From: Noviherbaspirillum denitrificans
GTDB taxonomy: Bacteria > Pseudomonadota > Gammaproteobacteria > Burkholderiales > Burkholderiaceae_D
Assembly (NCBI RefSeq): GCF_002211445.1
Contig: NZ_LSTO01000001.1
Span: forward strand, 2,931,138-2,995,137
DNA length: 64,000 nt
Direction of reading: 5' to 3'
Positions 1-9,167 of this stretch are shown piece after piece. The notes below the pieces were generated by a model, which had not been told where the DNA came from, did not search any database, and was given only the letters and a program-made list of their open reading frames with translations. Numbering within the stretch: position 1 is the first letter of the stretch; each line of letters begins with the position of its first letter. The translations under genes were made by a program, and so were the position numbers.

Positions 1-310
1 CGATGCTCCCTGCCTGGAAAGGCTTTCCTTCCTCGAGCCCCACGTCGGTACAGGGCAGGCGATCCATGGCAGGGCCGGCAATCCTGCTGCCGACGGCCTG
101 CTTCAGGTGCAAAGCGGCGGTGATATGGTCGGCGTGGATATGGGTATCGATGGAACAGGCCAAGGTAAGGCCTAGACGCCTGATTTCGGCCAGGTCACGA
201 TCCATCGCCGATACGACCGGATCGATGAGGATCGCCTGGCCTGTTTCCTCACAACCGAGCAGGTACGTGAAGGTGCTCGACAACGGCTCGAAAAGTTGGC
301 GAAAAATCAT
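1..310 (-). CDS. MBL-fold metallohydrolase, persulfide dioxygenase-like (partial)
   Basis: The gene runs off the left edge and shows its first 103 codons. The protein begins MIFRQLFEPLSSTFTYLLG and carries the metal-binding motif THIHADH near residue 57, typical of the metallo-beta-lactamase fold. The opening resembles ETHE1/Blh-type persulfide dioxygenases, which oxidise glutathione persulfide to sulfite, but the cut C-terminus leaves glyoxalase II-like members possible. AAGGAG lies six bases before the ATG at 310, which decides that start over an in-frame ATG at 367. Confidence 0.75.
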   Translation of the reverse strand, partial: MIFRQLFEPLSSTFTYLLGCEETGQAILIDPVVSAMDRDLAEIRRLGLTLACSIDTHIHADHITAALHLKQAVGSRIAGPAMDRLPCTDVGLEEGKPFQAGSI

Positions 311-631
311 GTCGATCTCCTTGAGCGTTTCCTCAGGCATGCCGAAAAGCAGGTTCGGTGAATACATATTATGCTCGAATGGAAAAAGGGCGAGGGCGCC
401 GCACGTCGCCAGGGTAATCATCCAGCCTTGAAACCGCCCATCGCTGGAGGACCGGGGGAGGTTCCGAAAATTGGAACTTGGAATTCTTGACGCTGTGCGT
501 CTTTGCTTTTATTGTCCCCGCCGTTTTGGACAATTTGTCAAACGCCCTGTCACAGATGCCACTTAGACGTGACTCGCTAAAAATGAGCAATCAAGACTTG
601 AACTTAAGTGTCCCATCGAATGCTGGTTCCC

Positions 632-722
632 GACAATTAAGATGGAAAATTTTGAAGCGCTAACTCGTTGATTTTTCTACGAGGAGGATTTCTGACAATT
701 CGCCTAAAAGATGGAAAATTTT
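632..722. repeat. Pair of 15-bp direct repeats 69 bp apart
   Basis: AAGATGGAAAATTTT occurs at 639-653 and again at 708-722. Each copy is preceded by GACAATT (632-638 and 694-700), and a shorter AAGATGGAA follows at 761. Multiple spaced repeats of this kind are found at the ends of some IS21-type elements, but no transposase is present and the family was not recognised. Confidence 0.6.
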
Positions 723-734
723 CGTCTCTAGGTG

Positions 735-758
735 GAGTGCCGTTTCCCAATGGCACTC
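735..758. repeat. Perfect 7-bp hairpin
   Basis: GAGTGCC at 735-741 pairs with GGCACTC at 752-758 across a 10-base loop, immediately before the third AAGATGGAA repeat. No T-tract follows, so it is not an obvious terminator. Confidence 0.5.
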
Positions 759-911
759 TCAAGATGGAAGAATGGCTGCCGCTCGGTTTGTCCCCATTTG
801 TAAAGAGTCTGCTGGCTAAAAAAGTTGACATTATGAGCAAAATGTCAAAAGCGGAGTTAAGGTGCAGGCCTACTCTTACAAGAGTTTCCATTTTGCACAT
901 GATTATCGCGC

Positions 912-2115
912 TCAAACCCGCTCGATCATTACCGCAATTCCCTGGCCGACGCCGATACACATCGTTCATAAGGCAAATCTGCCGCCTTTTCGCTGCATTT
1001 CAAAAGCAGCAGTCGTGACCAGGCGCGCTCCACTCATTCCTAAAGGGTGGTTAAGGGCAATTGCTCCACCATTCGGGTTGACGCGTGGATCGTCGTCCTG
1101 AAACCCGATTGAACGCAATACAGCCAGTGCTTGTGCAGCAAACGCTTCGTTTAGCTCGATTACATCGACCTGGTCGAAAACCATATCCAACTTTGACAGC
1201 AGTTTGCGAGTGGGCGGCACAGGACCGATTCCCATTACACTAGGTGCAACACTGGTGGTGGCCATTCCGATCATTCGTGCCAAGGGCCTCAGGCTGTAGC
1301 GGATTGCGGAGTGCTCATTCGCCAGTAATAGCGCGCACGCACCATCATTCACGCCCGATGCATTGCCAGCAGTGACAGTGCCGTCCCGCGTGCACGACTC
1401 CCTTTAGCTTCGCGAGCGATTCCAACGAAGTCAGGCGAGGGTGCTCGTCCTGCATAAACACTAACGGGTCTCACTTTCGTTGCGGAACGGACACAGCCGT
1501 AATCTTCTCTTCCAGCGCGCAGCCCGCTTGTGCAGAGGCAGCCTTCACCTGGCTGCGCATAGCAAGCCTGTCCTGATCCTCGCGGCTGATGGCGAACTTC
1601 CGGGCGACATTTTCCGCAGTTTCCAGCATGGAGTCTGTTCCATACATGGCCTGCATTACCGGGTTGATGAAGCGCCATCCGATTGTGGTGTCCTGAAGAA
1701 ATGCGCTGCGAGAGAATGCGCTGTCGGCCTTGCCCATGACGAATGGGGAGCGCGTCATCGATTCCACTCCGCCCGCAATCATTAGATTTGCCTCTCCGGA
1801 TTTGATTGCACGCGCCGGTGTGCTGACGGTATCGAGTCCTGAACCACACAGTCGATTGATGGTCGAGCCGCTAGTCTTTTCTGGAAGATCGGCGAGGAGT
1901 AGTGACATGCGTGCGACGTTGCGGTTGTCGTCGCCCGCTCGGTTCGCACATCCGAAGACGACATCGTCGACAGCATTCCAGTCGACGTCTGCGTTGCGTT
2001 GCATGAGTGCGTGCAGCGGTACGGCGCCGGGATCGTCGGCACGCACATCTTTAAGCGCGCCGCCATAACGTCCGACCGGCGTACGGATTGCATCGCAAAT
2101 GTAGGCACTGTTCAT
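912..2115 (-). pseudogene. pcaF: Broken beta-ketoadipyl-CoA thiolase
   Basis: The reading starts at the ATG at 2115 (MNSAYICDAIRTPVGRYGG) and keeps thiolase landmarks: the acylation cysteine in NRLCGSGLD, NEAFA, a degenerate [10 protein letters not shown] (usual GHPLG) and the second catalytic cysteine in TMCIGVGQG. Three lesions break it: an in-frame TGA at 1471-1473, a one-base insertion near 1381-1387 that shifts the frame before GNASGVNDG, and a TGA at 966-968 where thiolases usually have Cys (ALCTMC). PcaF makes succinyl-CoA and acetyl-CoA from 3-oxoadipyl-CoA. With the pcaJ fragment upstream this is a dead pcaJF remnant. Confidence 0.9.
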
Positions 2116-2177
2116 TGCAGATTCCTGCCGGCTCCGGTGTAATTTGCATACGCAAGAAATTTGAACGCTTGCTTCAC

Positions 2178-2490
2178 TCATCTAGGTCGCAGCGGCGCGG
2201 CGGTCATGCGTTGCAATTCTTGAAATGAAAACACGGACACGATCTCGCGCACTGCGAGATCATCTCCAATGACATCGATGACGGCAAGGTCAGTGTAGAT
2301 GCGGCCGACGTATCGAACGCCGGTGAGAAGGTCACAGCAATTCTCGACAATCTTGCTTTCGCCGGTCCGGGTCCGGTGTTCGATCATCACAAATATTTGT
2401 TTGGTGCGGCCGCCAGATCCATTCCCCAGCCTAAAGCAGGAATCGTGTCCTGCGCTCCTGCATGCCAAATGGCGGTGTCACAGTGTCCCG
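2178..2490 (-). pseudogene. pcaJ: C-terminal fragment of 3-oxoadipate CoA-transferase subunit B
   Basis: The last 70 or so codons read IFVMIEHRTRTGESKIVEN through GRIYTDLAVIDV and end TAAPLRPR, matching the C-terminal third of PcaJ-type subunits. A frameshift near 2400-2410 separates this from the preceding ALGWGMDLAAAP in another frame. The N-terminal part and all of pcaI are missing; the intact transporter gene ends just upstream at 2553. The stop overlaps an ATG at 2181 in the thiolase frame. It is a relic of a pcaIJF operon. Confidence 0.75.
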
Positions 2491-2552
2491 AAATCGCAGC
2501 GATTCCCGCCTCATTCCGGGAGCGGCACGAAGATAGACAGGCAATGCCAGAT

Positions 2553-3911
2553 TCAAGCCTGGACTTCTTCTCCCGGATTGACGACTGCCCGGGAAGATTC
2601 GCGGCGCTCGCCGGCACTGAGGCAGGCTGCCGCCAAGGCAGCAATAAAAATTGGAATTGCCCCGATCAGGAAGATCTGGAATGCGTTCATGTTCAGCGAG
2701 ATCAGCACACCACTGATCAGGGAACTGACCAGCGAGCCTACGCGGCCTACGCCCAATGCCCAGCCAACGCCGGTGGAGCGGATCATGGTCGGATATGCCA
2801 TTGCGGCAAGTGCATTGGTGCCGACTTGCGCCCCGACAGAGCAAAATCCGGCGGCGAACGAACAGGCCGCCAGCAAGGGCAGGGACGACTGGCTAATGAG
2901 GCCAAGTGCGCCGACGAAAACGGCGGCGGCAACGTAGACAGCGGCGATGATGACATAGGGGCGCCGCGTATCGATGAAGCGTCCAAGCACAAGTGTGCCA
3001 ATGGTACCGCCGACCGGAAACAACGAGGTGATCAGCACCGATTTTTCAAGCGGGATGCCCAGCCCGTTGAAGACGGTGGGCATCCAGTTGGAAATAAAGA
3101 AGATTTCGAAAAGGCTCATGAAGAACATCACCCACAGCAGCAGCGTCATGACCGCGCGGCCGTTCTTGAACAACTGGGCGACGGGGAAGCCGCTCGGGTT
3201 TTCTTCATGAACGGCGAAGCGAGTGTCCATGTCATAACGGACGCTTGAATCGATCCGCGCCAGGAGCGCACGGACGTCGCCGTCGCGCTTTCCGCGGACG
3301 ACCAGGTAGCGGAGCGACTCGGGCAGCGAAACCGTCAGCCAGAGTACCAGCAGGAGCGGCAGCGTGCCGCCGACAATGAATACCGAATGCCAGCCGTATT
3401 CCCTGATCAGGTGGGCCGCCAGTACGCCGCCGATTGCGCCGCCAAGGGAAAAGCCGCAGAACATCGTCATGACGACCGTGGCACGGATGCGGGATGGAGC
3501 GTATTCCGAGGTCAGGGAAATTGCGTTCGGCATGGCCCCCCCAAGTCCGAGACCGGTCATGAATCGAAACAGGATGAGCATCGACAGATTTGAGCTCATG
3601 ATCGTCAATAGCGAAAAGACGCCGAACATCGCAGTGGATGCGACAAGTACCGGCTTTCGCCCGAAGCGATCCGCCGCCGGGCCGAAGATCAAGGCGCCGA
3701 TCATCAAACCCAGCAGCCCGGATGCGAAAACCGGTCCGAGCGCGGCCTTGGTCACCCCCCATTCCTTCATGATGAACGGGGCGACGTAGCCGATGGCAAG
3801 CGTATCGAATCCATCGAGCAGAACGATGAGTCCGCAAAGGACAAAGGTCTGGATTTGGAACCTGCCCAGCTTCCTGTTTTCAATAAAGTGCTGAATATTT
3901 TCGGTGTTCAT
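2553..3911 (-). CDS. MFS aromatic acid transporter (AAHS family)
   Basis: The 452-residue protein has about 12 hydrophobic segments and the AAHS signature LDGFDTLAIGYVAP in the first helix, followed by the MFS loop motif DRFGRKP. The family (PcaK, BenK and relatives) imports aromatic acids with protons. The start is the ATG at 3911 (MNTENIQHF), preceded by GGAGACCAACA; longer upstream reading overlaps the lactonase gene. It overlaps that gene by four bases (ATGA) and is the last intact gene of the minus-strand operon beginning at 11207, so it probably imports the substrate of that pathway. Confidence 0.88.
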   Translation of the reverse strand: MNTENIQHFIENRKLGRFQIQTFVLCGLIVLLDGFDTLAIGYVAPFIMKEWGVTKAALGPVFASGLLGLMIGALIFGPAADRFGRKPVLVASTAMFGVFSLLTIMSSNLSMLILFRFMTGLGLGGAMPNAISLTSEYAPSRIRATVVMTMFCGFSLGGAIGGVLAAHLIREYGWHSVFIVGGTLPLLLVLWLTVSLPESLRYLVVRGKRDGDVRALLARIDSSVRYDMDTRFAVHEENPSGFPVAQLFKNGRAVMTLLLWVMFFMSLFEIFFISNWMPTVFNGLGIPLEKSVLITSLFPVGGTIGTLVLGRFIDTRRPYVIIAAVYVAAAVFVGALGLISQSSLPLLAACSFAAGFCSVGAQVGTNALAAMAYPTMIRSTGVGWALGVGRVGSLVSSLISGVLISLNMNAFQIFLIGAIPIFIAALAAACLSAGERRESSRAVVNPGEEVQA

Positions 3912-4816
3912 TGTTGGTCTCCATTTTGTTTTGTTTCCGCTGCGGCTTGCAGCCGGAATAGCGGTTCCGCGATACCTTTTGCGTCGACCTTGATGGCCAG
4001 GACGCTCCCGGATAATTCCTGCGTGCGCAGCTGCTCCTCGCTCAATCGCCGTCTCGCCGTCGTGACAAAGAGGACGTCGAGATCGGGCCCGCCGAGGGTG
4101 CAGGAAGTAGGCCGGGTAACCGGCAAGGAAATCTGTGCGTCGCACGAACCGTCCGGCAGGAAGCGCAGGATGCGGCCACCGTCGATATTGGCGCACCACA
4201 CCCGCCCTTGGCTGTCGACTGTCGCGCCATCCGGAAATCCCCGCCCATCCGGTATGCGCGCAAACGGCCGTCGACCCCCGACCCTGCCGGTATGCGCATC
4301 GAAATCGAAAACTTCGATCAGGCCGGTTGGCGAATCGGCGAAATACATCCGGGCGCCATCCGGGCTCCAGCACAGGGCATTTGGAATGGTCAATCCGCCA
4401 AGAACATGTTCAGTCGCTCCCGATCCGTCCAGCCGCCAGAGGTTGCCAACCGGCGCATACCCGGTCTCCCGCAACGATCCTGACCAGAATCGGCCATGCC
4501 GGTCGACCTTGCCATCGTTCAGGCGGTTGTCCGGGAAGTCGCGCTCGGGCGCCGCCAGTTGCGTGCGCGCGGCGCTGGCCGGGTCGAAGAAGTGAAAGCC
4601 CGAACGCGCGGCGACGACAAGACCGCCACTGCAAAGGCCAACGGCACCCACTTCTTCGCCGAATTGCCACGTTGACGTTTCCTTGTCTGTCCAGCCACGC
4701 CGGTGGATCGTGCCAGCAATGCTGTCAACCCAATACAGTGCCTGTTCCGATACCGACCAGAGCGGAGATTCGCCCAGGATGGCCGCGCCGCCGGCAAATT
4801 GCATGACTTTGCTCAT
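3908..4816 (-). CDS. SMP-30/gluconolactonase-family hydrolase
   Basis: This 302-residue protein fits a six-bladed beta-propeller lactonase. It begins MSKVMQFAGGAAILGESPLW, with the metal-binding Glu of GES, and carries LNDGKVDRHGRFW and YFADSPTG, which supply the other ligand regions. Family members open sugar or other lactones and bind a divalent metal. Lying between an old yellow enzyme and an aromatic acid transporter, it may hydrolyse a lactone intermediate of this pathway; sugar metabolism is not suggested by the neighbours. Confidence 0.85.
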   Translation of the reverse strand: MSKVMQFAGGAAILGESPLWSVSEQALYWVDSIAGTIHRRGWTDKETSTWQFGEEVGAVGLCSGGLVVAARSGFHFFDPASAARTQLAAPERDFPDNRLNDGKVDRHGRFWSGSLRETGYAPVGNLWRLDGSGATEHVLGGLTIPNALCWSPDGARMYFADSPTGLIEVFDFDAHTGRVGGRRPFARIPDGRGFPDGATVDSQGRVWCANIDGGRILRFLPDGSCDAQISLPVTRPTSCTLGGPDLDVLFVTTARRRLSEEQLRTQELSGSVLAIKVDAKGIAEPLFRLQAAAETKQNGDQQ

Positions 4817-4834
4817 CGCTTCAGGTCCGTTGGC

Positions 4835-6022
4835 CTAATCCGAGGTCGAGTTGGCTGCGGAGCCGACCAATTTGCTCCTCTCTGAAATACGCCACAGACC
4901 TTGCAAGGCTTCCGCCTTTTCCCGTGTTTCGGCAAACTTCAGGTCCGGTCCCAGCGCCGGATGGCAATTCACATAGCGCTTCGGATAGTCGAGATGCACG
5001 CCAAGCTTGGCTGCCGCATGCCATGCCCATCTCGGGTTGTACAGCATGCCGCGTGCAAGCGCGATCAGGTCTGCCTTGCCGTCCTGGAGGATCGCTTCGG
5101 CCTGCTCGGCTTCGGTGATTTGTCCCACTGCCATCGTCGGGATGCCGCCTTCGTGCCGGATACGCTCGGCGAACGGAACCTGGTAGCCGGGGCCGTGGAC
5201 GATTTTCTGCTTCATTGACGAACCGCCGCTGGTCGCACACACGTAGTCACAGCCGCGGGCCTGCAATTCCTTTGCGATGGCTACCGAATCATCCAGGTCC
5301 CATCCGCCATCGACCCAATCGACGGCCGATATGCGGACGCCCATGGGCTTGTGCTTCGGCCAAAGCGCGCGGCACTCGTCAAAAATTTCCAGCGCGAGAC
5401 GGAAGCGCTTCATGCGGTCGCCGCCATACGCGTCCTGCCGCAAGTTGGTCAGCGGCGAAAGGAATTGGTTGACCAGGTAGCCGTGCGCGAAATGGAATTC
5501 GATCAGATCAAAGCCAACTCGATCCGCACGAATGGTGGCATCCCGCCAGGCCGCTTTGATTCGGTCAATACCTGCCTGGTCCAGCTCCCTTGGCAGCGAA
5601 TGGACGCCGTCCTCTATCACTGAGGGCGCGTCCGGTTGCCACCATCCCTCTTCCTCGGTCAGCGGGCGGCGTACCATCCACGACGGGGTCACCGCACCTT
5701 TTCGGCCCGCATGCGCGAGCTGGATACCCAGCTTTGCCTTGCCGTAGCGGCGGCCGAATTCGACTACGCGCGCCAGCGCGCGCTCATTGTCATCCGAATA
5801 CAGTCCCAGGCAACGGTTGGAAATGCGTCCCTGCGGTTCGACCGCAGTCGCTTCGGCAATGACGAGCCCCGCGCCGGAAACGGCGAGATTCCCCAGGTGC
5901 ATGATGTGCCAGTCCGAGGCGTTGCCATTTTCTGCAGCGTACTGGCACATTGGCGCCACAACAATACGGTTTTCAAGCGTTAGCTCACGCATTGTGTAGG
6001 GCGTAAATAGATGTGATTTCAC
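4835..6022 (-). CDS. Old yellow enzyme (YqjM/XenA-like ene-reductase)
   Basis: The 395-residue FMN-dependent TIM barrel begins VKSHLFTPYTMRELTLENR and has the APMCQY loop whose Cys tunes FMN in the YqjM/XenA class. FHFAHGYLVNQFLSP and the late phosphate-binding ALARGMLYNPRWAW also fit. These enzymes reduce activated C=C bonds with NAD(P)H. GTG at 6022 is chosen because AAGGAGAC lies just upstream; longer readings have no ribosome site. In this operon it could dearomatise or reduce an unsaturated CoA or lactone intermediate, which is inference. Confidence 0.9.
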   Translation of the reverse strand: MKSHLFTPYTMRELTLENRIVVAPMCQYAAENGNASDWHIMHLGNLAVSGAGLVIAEATAVEPQGRISNRCLGLYSDDNERALARVVEFGRRYGKAKLGIQLAHAGRKGAVTPSWMVRRPLTEEEGWWQPDAPSVIEDGVHSLPRELDQAGIDRIKAAWRDATIRADRVGFDLIEFHFAHGYLVNQFLSPLTNLRQDAYGGDRMKRFRLALEIFDECRALWPKHKPMGVRISAVDWVDGGWDLDDSVAIAKELQARGCDYVCATSGGSSMKQKIVHGPGYQVPFAERIRHEGGIPTMAVGQITEAEQAEAILQDGKADLIALARGMLYNPRWAWHAAAKLGVHLDYPKRYVNCHPALGPDLKFAETREKAEALQGLWRISERSKLVGSAANSTSD

Positions 6023-6035
6023 AAAAGTCTCCTTG

Positions 6036-6521
6036 CTATTTATTAAATTCGGGCGTCGAACAAGACGCTCGGTGTTCTTCAATCCTTCTTCGCAACCAGT
6101 CGGGAACGGGAATGGCCCGGCGCGCTTCGGCTGCGATGCAGACAGACGTGATTCCGGCATCGAACACCGGTGTCCCGTCGACGAGGCTCCCATGCATCGA
6201 AAAGCTTACGGTCGAATCTCCCACGGCGCTAACGCTTGCCCTGATATCAAACAATTCGCCAGGCCACAGGGCCCGGTGGAGGGCCAGCGACAACGCCTTG
6301 GTCGGCATTGCGCAATGCAGATCTCCCTCTGCCGGTGCATGCCACGGACGCCCGAAGAGTTCGCTCCTGAACGCGTCCAACGCATGATGTACATAGAGCG
6401 AAAAGTTGCCGGCGAAGACGACGCCCGCGGGATCGCACTCGGCCCAGCGAGCGCGACGCCGAATCACGAATGGCGTGCGGGACAGGACGATATCGCCGCT
6501 TACGGCGGCATCGCAGTCCAT
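6036..6521 (-). CDS. Acyl-CoA thioesterase, 4-hydroxybenzoyl-CoA thioesterase-like
   Basis: This hot-dog fold protein has about 161 residues. The catalytic signature WAECDPAGVVFAGNF, with the conserved Asp, appears near residue 26. Such enzymes release free acid from aryl- or acyl-CoA. The ATG at 6521 has GAGG six bases upstream; a GTG at 6536 overlapping the previous stop is an alternative. A CoA ligase and a thioesterase in one operon imply that the substrate is activated, modified as the CoA ester and then released. Confidence 0.85.
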   Translation of the reverse strand: MDCDAAVSGDIVLSRTPFVIRRRARWAECDPAGVVFAGNFSLYVHHALDAFRSELFGRPWHAPAEGDLHCAMPTKALSLALHRALWPGELFDIRASVSAVGDSTVSFSMHGSLVDGTPVFDAGITSVCIAAEARRAIPVPDWLRRRIEEHRASCSTPEFNK

Positions 6522-6532
6522 TGCGGCCTCGT

Positions 6533-6787
6533 TCACAAATCGTCTCGCTCGATGCGCAATTGCTCGCGATCGAAGCGAGTGATCTTGCCGGCCAGGCCTC
6601 CCGTGAGACTGCCGTACCAAATGGCCGGTTTGAAGCCGAGCTCCTTGCGCGAAAACTCCAGGACATCGTCACTGGAAATCTTAAAATAATTCCGGCCATG
6701 TTCGGTAACGACGCATGCAGGTTTTTTGCGCGCCACCTCGACCAGCGCAATAAATTCAGGAACATTCAGGACATAAATATGCGGCAT
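6533..6787 (-). CDS. Small conserved-looking protein of unknown function (84 aa)
   Basis: The protein starts MPHIYVLNVPEFIALVEVAR, is rich in aromatic and charged residues, and has no signal peptide or clear membrane segment. AAGGGGAGCGAT precedes the ATG at 6787. It is packed between the ligase-VOC gene (11 bases upstream) and the thioesterase, so it belongs to the operon. I do not recognise the family. A subunit or accessory role for a neighbouring enzyme is possible, but nothing in the sequence names one. Confidence 0.75.
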   Translation of the reverse strand: MPHIYVLNVPEFIALVEVARKKPACVVTEHGRNYFKISSDDVLEFSRKELGFKPAIWYGSLTGGLAGKITRFDREQLRIERDDL

Positions 6788-6797
6788 ATCGCTCCCC

Positions 6798-9167
6798 TTA
6801 TTGCGGCTTCGCAAGAAGGTCGCTCTTCATGCGCCAGACAGTATCGATATCCGCGAGCGCGCGGCGTTCCCTGGCGGCTTCTCCATCGGCAGCCATCGCG
6901 GCTTCGACAGTCAGACGTGCATCTTCCTTGTCGCGCGCATCGAACTCCCGCAGCTGCACAGTGATCTCGATGGGATAGCCGTTCGGATCTGCAAAATAGA
7001 TGGATTCAATGACTTCATGCCGCGTGAGCGGGGAGACTTCCACACCCCTGGCTTCGAGCATCGCTTTCCACCGCTCCAGTTCTTCCCGCGTATTCACTCG
7101 CCACGCTGTATGCGTTCCCCGATAGAAGAATTCGTCGGTGCGAGGTGTCAGGTAGTCGGGGCGCTCGGTCCCGATGTAATAGAAAAAGGCGATCGTGCTG
7201 CCGTTTCCGCTGTCGAAGAAGAAGTGCACAAAATCGGGATGGCCTTCGCGCCCCCAACCTTTAGCAGAAATGGCGTGAATGAGCGGCAATCCAAGTACGT
7301 CACGGTAAAAGCGTACCGTTTCCTGCAGCTTCCAGGTTGGGCGCGCAGTATGGTGCACGCCATCCAGGAATGGCATTGGAGGAGTGTGTGATGGTGCGAT
7401 ATTCATGGTCATCTCCGATGTAGGGTTTTCCGGGTTCATCCCGCGTGCCAGGAGCAATCGTTCGGCATGGACCAGTTCCTTGATCCTTTCGCGGAGCAAG
7501 GGCTTGCTGACCTTTCCCGACTTCGTCGTCGGCAGCGAGGGCAGGAGCTCGATTCGCTCCGGCCATTTGTACTTGGCGAGGCCATGCCTTTCCAGGTGTT
7601 TGCCGAAGGACGCAAGCGTCGGCGCGGATTGGCCGCTTTCCATGCACACAAAAGCGCAACCGCGTTCGATGTAGACGTCGTCGGGCATGGCGACGATTGC
7701 TACGTCGACCAGGCCTGGATAATCGCGCAGCGCGCGTTCAACTTCGTCACAATTGATTTTTTCTCCACCGCGATTGATGACGTCCTTGATTCGCCCCTCG
7801 AACACGAAGTACTGGCGGTCCCCGAAGCTGCGGAGCGATAGCAGGTCTCCCGTCCGGTAGAAGCCGTCTCTGGTGAAGGCTTCGCGGTTGCGCTCCGACG
7901 CGTTGTAATAACCGGACAAGGTATATGGTCCCTTGCACACCAGTTCGCCGACTTCGCCGGGAGCAACCTGTTCTTCTGTTCCCGGTCTATATAGCCTGAC
8001 CTCGTCAAATGGCGAAACCGGCGTTCCCACGCTTTGGAAGATCGCCTCTTCGCCGTCGCTCTTCCGGGTTGACATGATCAATCCCTCGGCCATGCCGAAG
8101 AAGTGAAAGCCGGGCATGCCCAGTTCCTGGCTGACGAACTGCGCGTGGGAAGAACTGATTACGGCGCGGACATAGGAAAGATCCATTGGCGCCTGCTTCA
8201 ACGCCTCCTTCAGTCTTACCAGCACTGGCCGCATCAGGAACAGCCATGTCGGCCGGAACTTCTTGAACGTGTTCCTCAGACCTTCCGGCGAAAGGTCACG
8301 GTCTGTTACCAGGGAGCCGCCATGCAGAAGCGCCGGTCCCCAATGACATACCATCCCGGCGTTGTGCACCAGCGGACCCGCGCAGAATACGGTCTCGTCG
8401 CGCGAGCGTCCGCTCCACGCGAAGACTGCGCGCATGTTGTACAAGTACTCGTTCTGCATGCGCGGAATGATTTTCGGCACCCCGGTTGTGCCTCCCGAGA
8501 GCTGGAAAACGGCGACCTGGAAGGGATCAAGCCGAGCCACGGTATTTGCAACCTGCGCTTTTGCTTCGTCCGGGTCACTCGTGGCGATCAATTCATCAAG
8601 ATTGGGGACGCCGTCGCGGGCCGGTCCGCGTCCGACGACAATGTGCTTGAGCGAGGGATGCTGTTGGCGGAGTCCCTGCGCAAAAGCGACGAAGTCGAAC
8701 CTGGGATGATCACCATCGACGAAGATGGCGCGCGCCCTGGCATGCCCGGCCAGGTAACCCATTTCGGCCTCCCGGTGACTGACCAGCGTACATACGGGAA
8801 TCAGGCCTGCCTTTAGGCATGCAAGCATGCATATGATCAGCTCTGAACTGTTCGCCATCTGGAACAGTACCCGGTCCAATGGTTCCAATCCCAACTTCAT
8901 CAGCGTTGCCGCGGCACGATCACTCAAACTGTCGAGCTCCCGGTAGCTCAAGTCGCCGGCACTGCTGCGCAGGGCAACGCGGCCGGCATTGTTCTTGAAG
9001 GATTGCATCAGCGCGCCGATCAAGGTTTCGCTCGTCAGGATTCCGGCTTCAATGTAGCGCTTCAAATCCTCCTTATCCGGATAGACAACGCCATCGAGCG
9101 GTTGCGTGACGCCGATTGCATTAACTGGGACGATGTCGTGATTCACTTTTGCTTGTCTCCTGGTCAT
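6798..9167 (-). CDS. AMP-forming aryl/acyl-CoA ligase fused to a VOC domain
   Basis: The 789-residue protein joins two families. Residues about 40-570 are an adenylate-forming ligase, with SGGTTGVPK at 224-232, YRTGDL at 438-443, GRIKDVINRGGEKI near 458-471 and the C-terminal catalytic Lys in TKSGKVSK. It resembles DhbE-type and benzoate-CoA ligases. Residues about 598-789 are a glyoxalase/extradiol-type VOC module with candidate metal ligands His605 or His606, His686 and Glu734. There is no stop between them, yet an ATG at 7406 preceded by GGAG could start the VOC part separately. ATG 9167 abuts the previous stop; GTG 9146, with AGGAG upstream, is an alternative start. Confidence 0.88.
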   Translation of the reverse strand: MTRRQAKVNHDIVPVNAIGVTQPLDGVVYPDKEDLKRYIEAGILTSETLIGALMQSFKNNAGRVALRSSAGDLSYRELDSLSDRAAATLMKLGLEPLDRVLFQMANSSELIICMLACLKAGLIPVCTLVSHREAEMGYLAGHARARAIFVDGDHPRFDFVAFAQGLRQQHPSLKHIVVGRGPARDGVPNLDELIATSDPDEAKAQVANTVARLDPFQVAVFQLSGGTTGVPKIIPRMQNEYLYNMRAVFAWSGRSRDETVFCAGPLVHNAGMVCHWGPALLHGGSLVTDRDLSPEGLRNTFKKFRPTWLFLMRPVLVRLKEALKQAPMDLSYVRAVISSSHAQFVSQELGMPGFHFFGMAEGLIMSTRKSDGEEAIFQSVGTPVSPFDEVRLYRPGTEEQVAPGEVGELVCKGPYTLSGYYNASERNREAFTRDGFYRTGDLLSLRSFGDRQYFVFEGRIKDVINRGGEKINCDEVERALRDYPGLVDVAIVAMPDDVYIERGCAFVCMESGQSAPTLASFGKHLERHGLAKYKWPERIELLPSLPTTKSGKVSKPLLRERIKELVHAERLLLARGMNPENPTSEMTMNIAPSHTPPMPFLDGVHHTARPTWKLQETVRFYRDVLGLPLIHAISAKGWGREGHPDFVHFFFDSGNGSTIAFFYYIGTERPDYLTPRTDEFFYRGTHTAWRVNTREELERWKAMLEARGVEVSPLTRHEVIESIYFADPNGYPIEITVQLREFDARDKEDARLTVEAAMAADGEAARERRALADIDTVWRMKSDLLAKPQ

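Larger units (their letters stand above)
311..911. other. AT-rich intergenic stretch, no convincing gene
   Basis: About 600 bases separate the MBL-fold gene from the thiolase remnant. Base composition is clearly richer in A and T than the neighbouring genes. Open frames exist on both strands but none has recognisable protein character. The stretch holds the short direct repeats and the hairpin listed separately. It may be the edge of a lost mobile element or simply decayed sequence beside the pca remnant. Confidence 0.6.

Noticed and set aside
966..968. TGA at a usual cysteine position in the thiolase, possibly selenocysteine
   Set aside because: The same gene has another TGA and a frameshift, so ordinary decay explains it; no selenocysteine insertion hairpin was identified.
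369..1018. Open frames on both strands in the AT-rich gap
   Set aside because: No protein-like character or family resemblance; composition and repeats suggest non-coding or decayed DNA.
2376..3248. Long plus-strand frame of 290 codons opposite the transporter
   Set aside because: It is antisense to a clear membrane transporter and its composition mirrors that gene.
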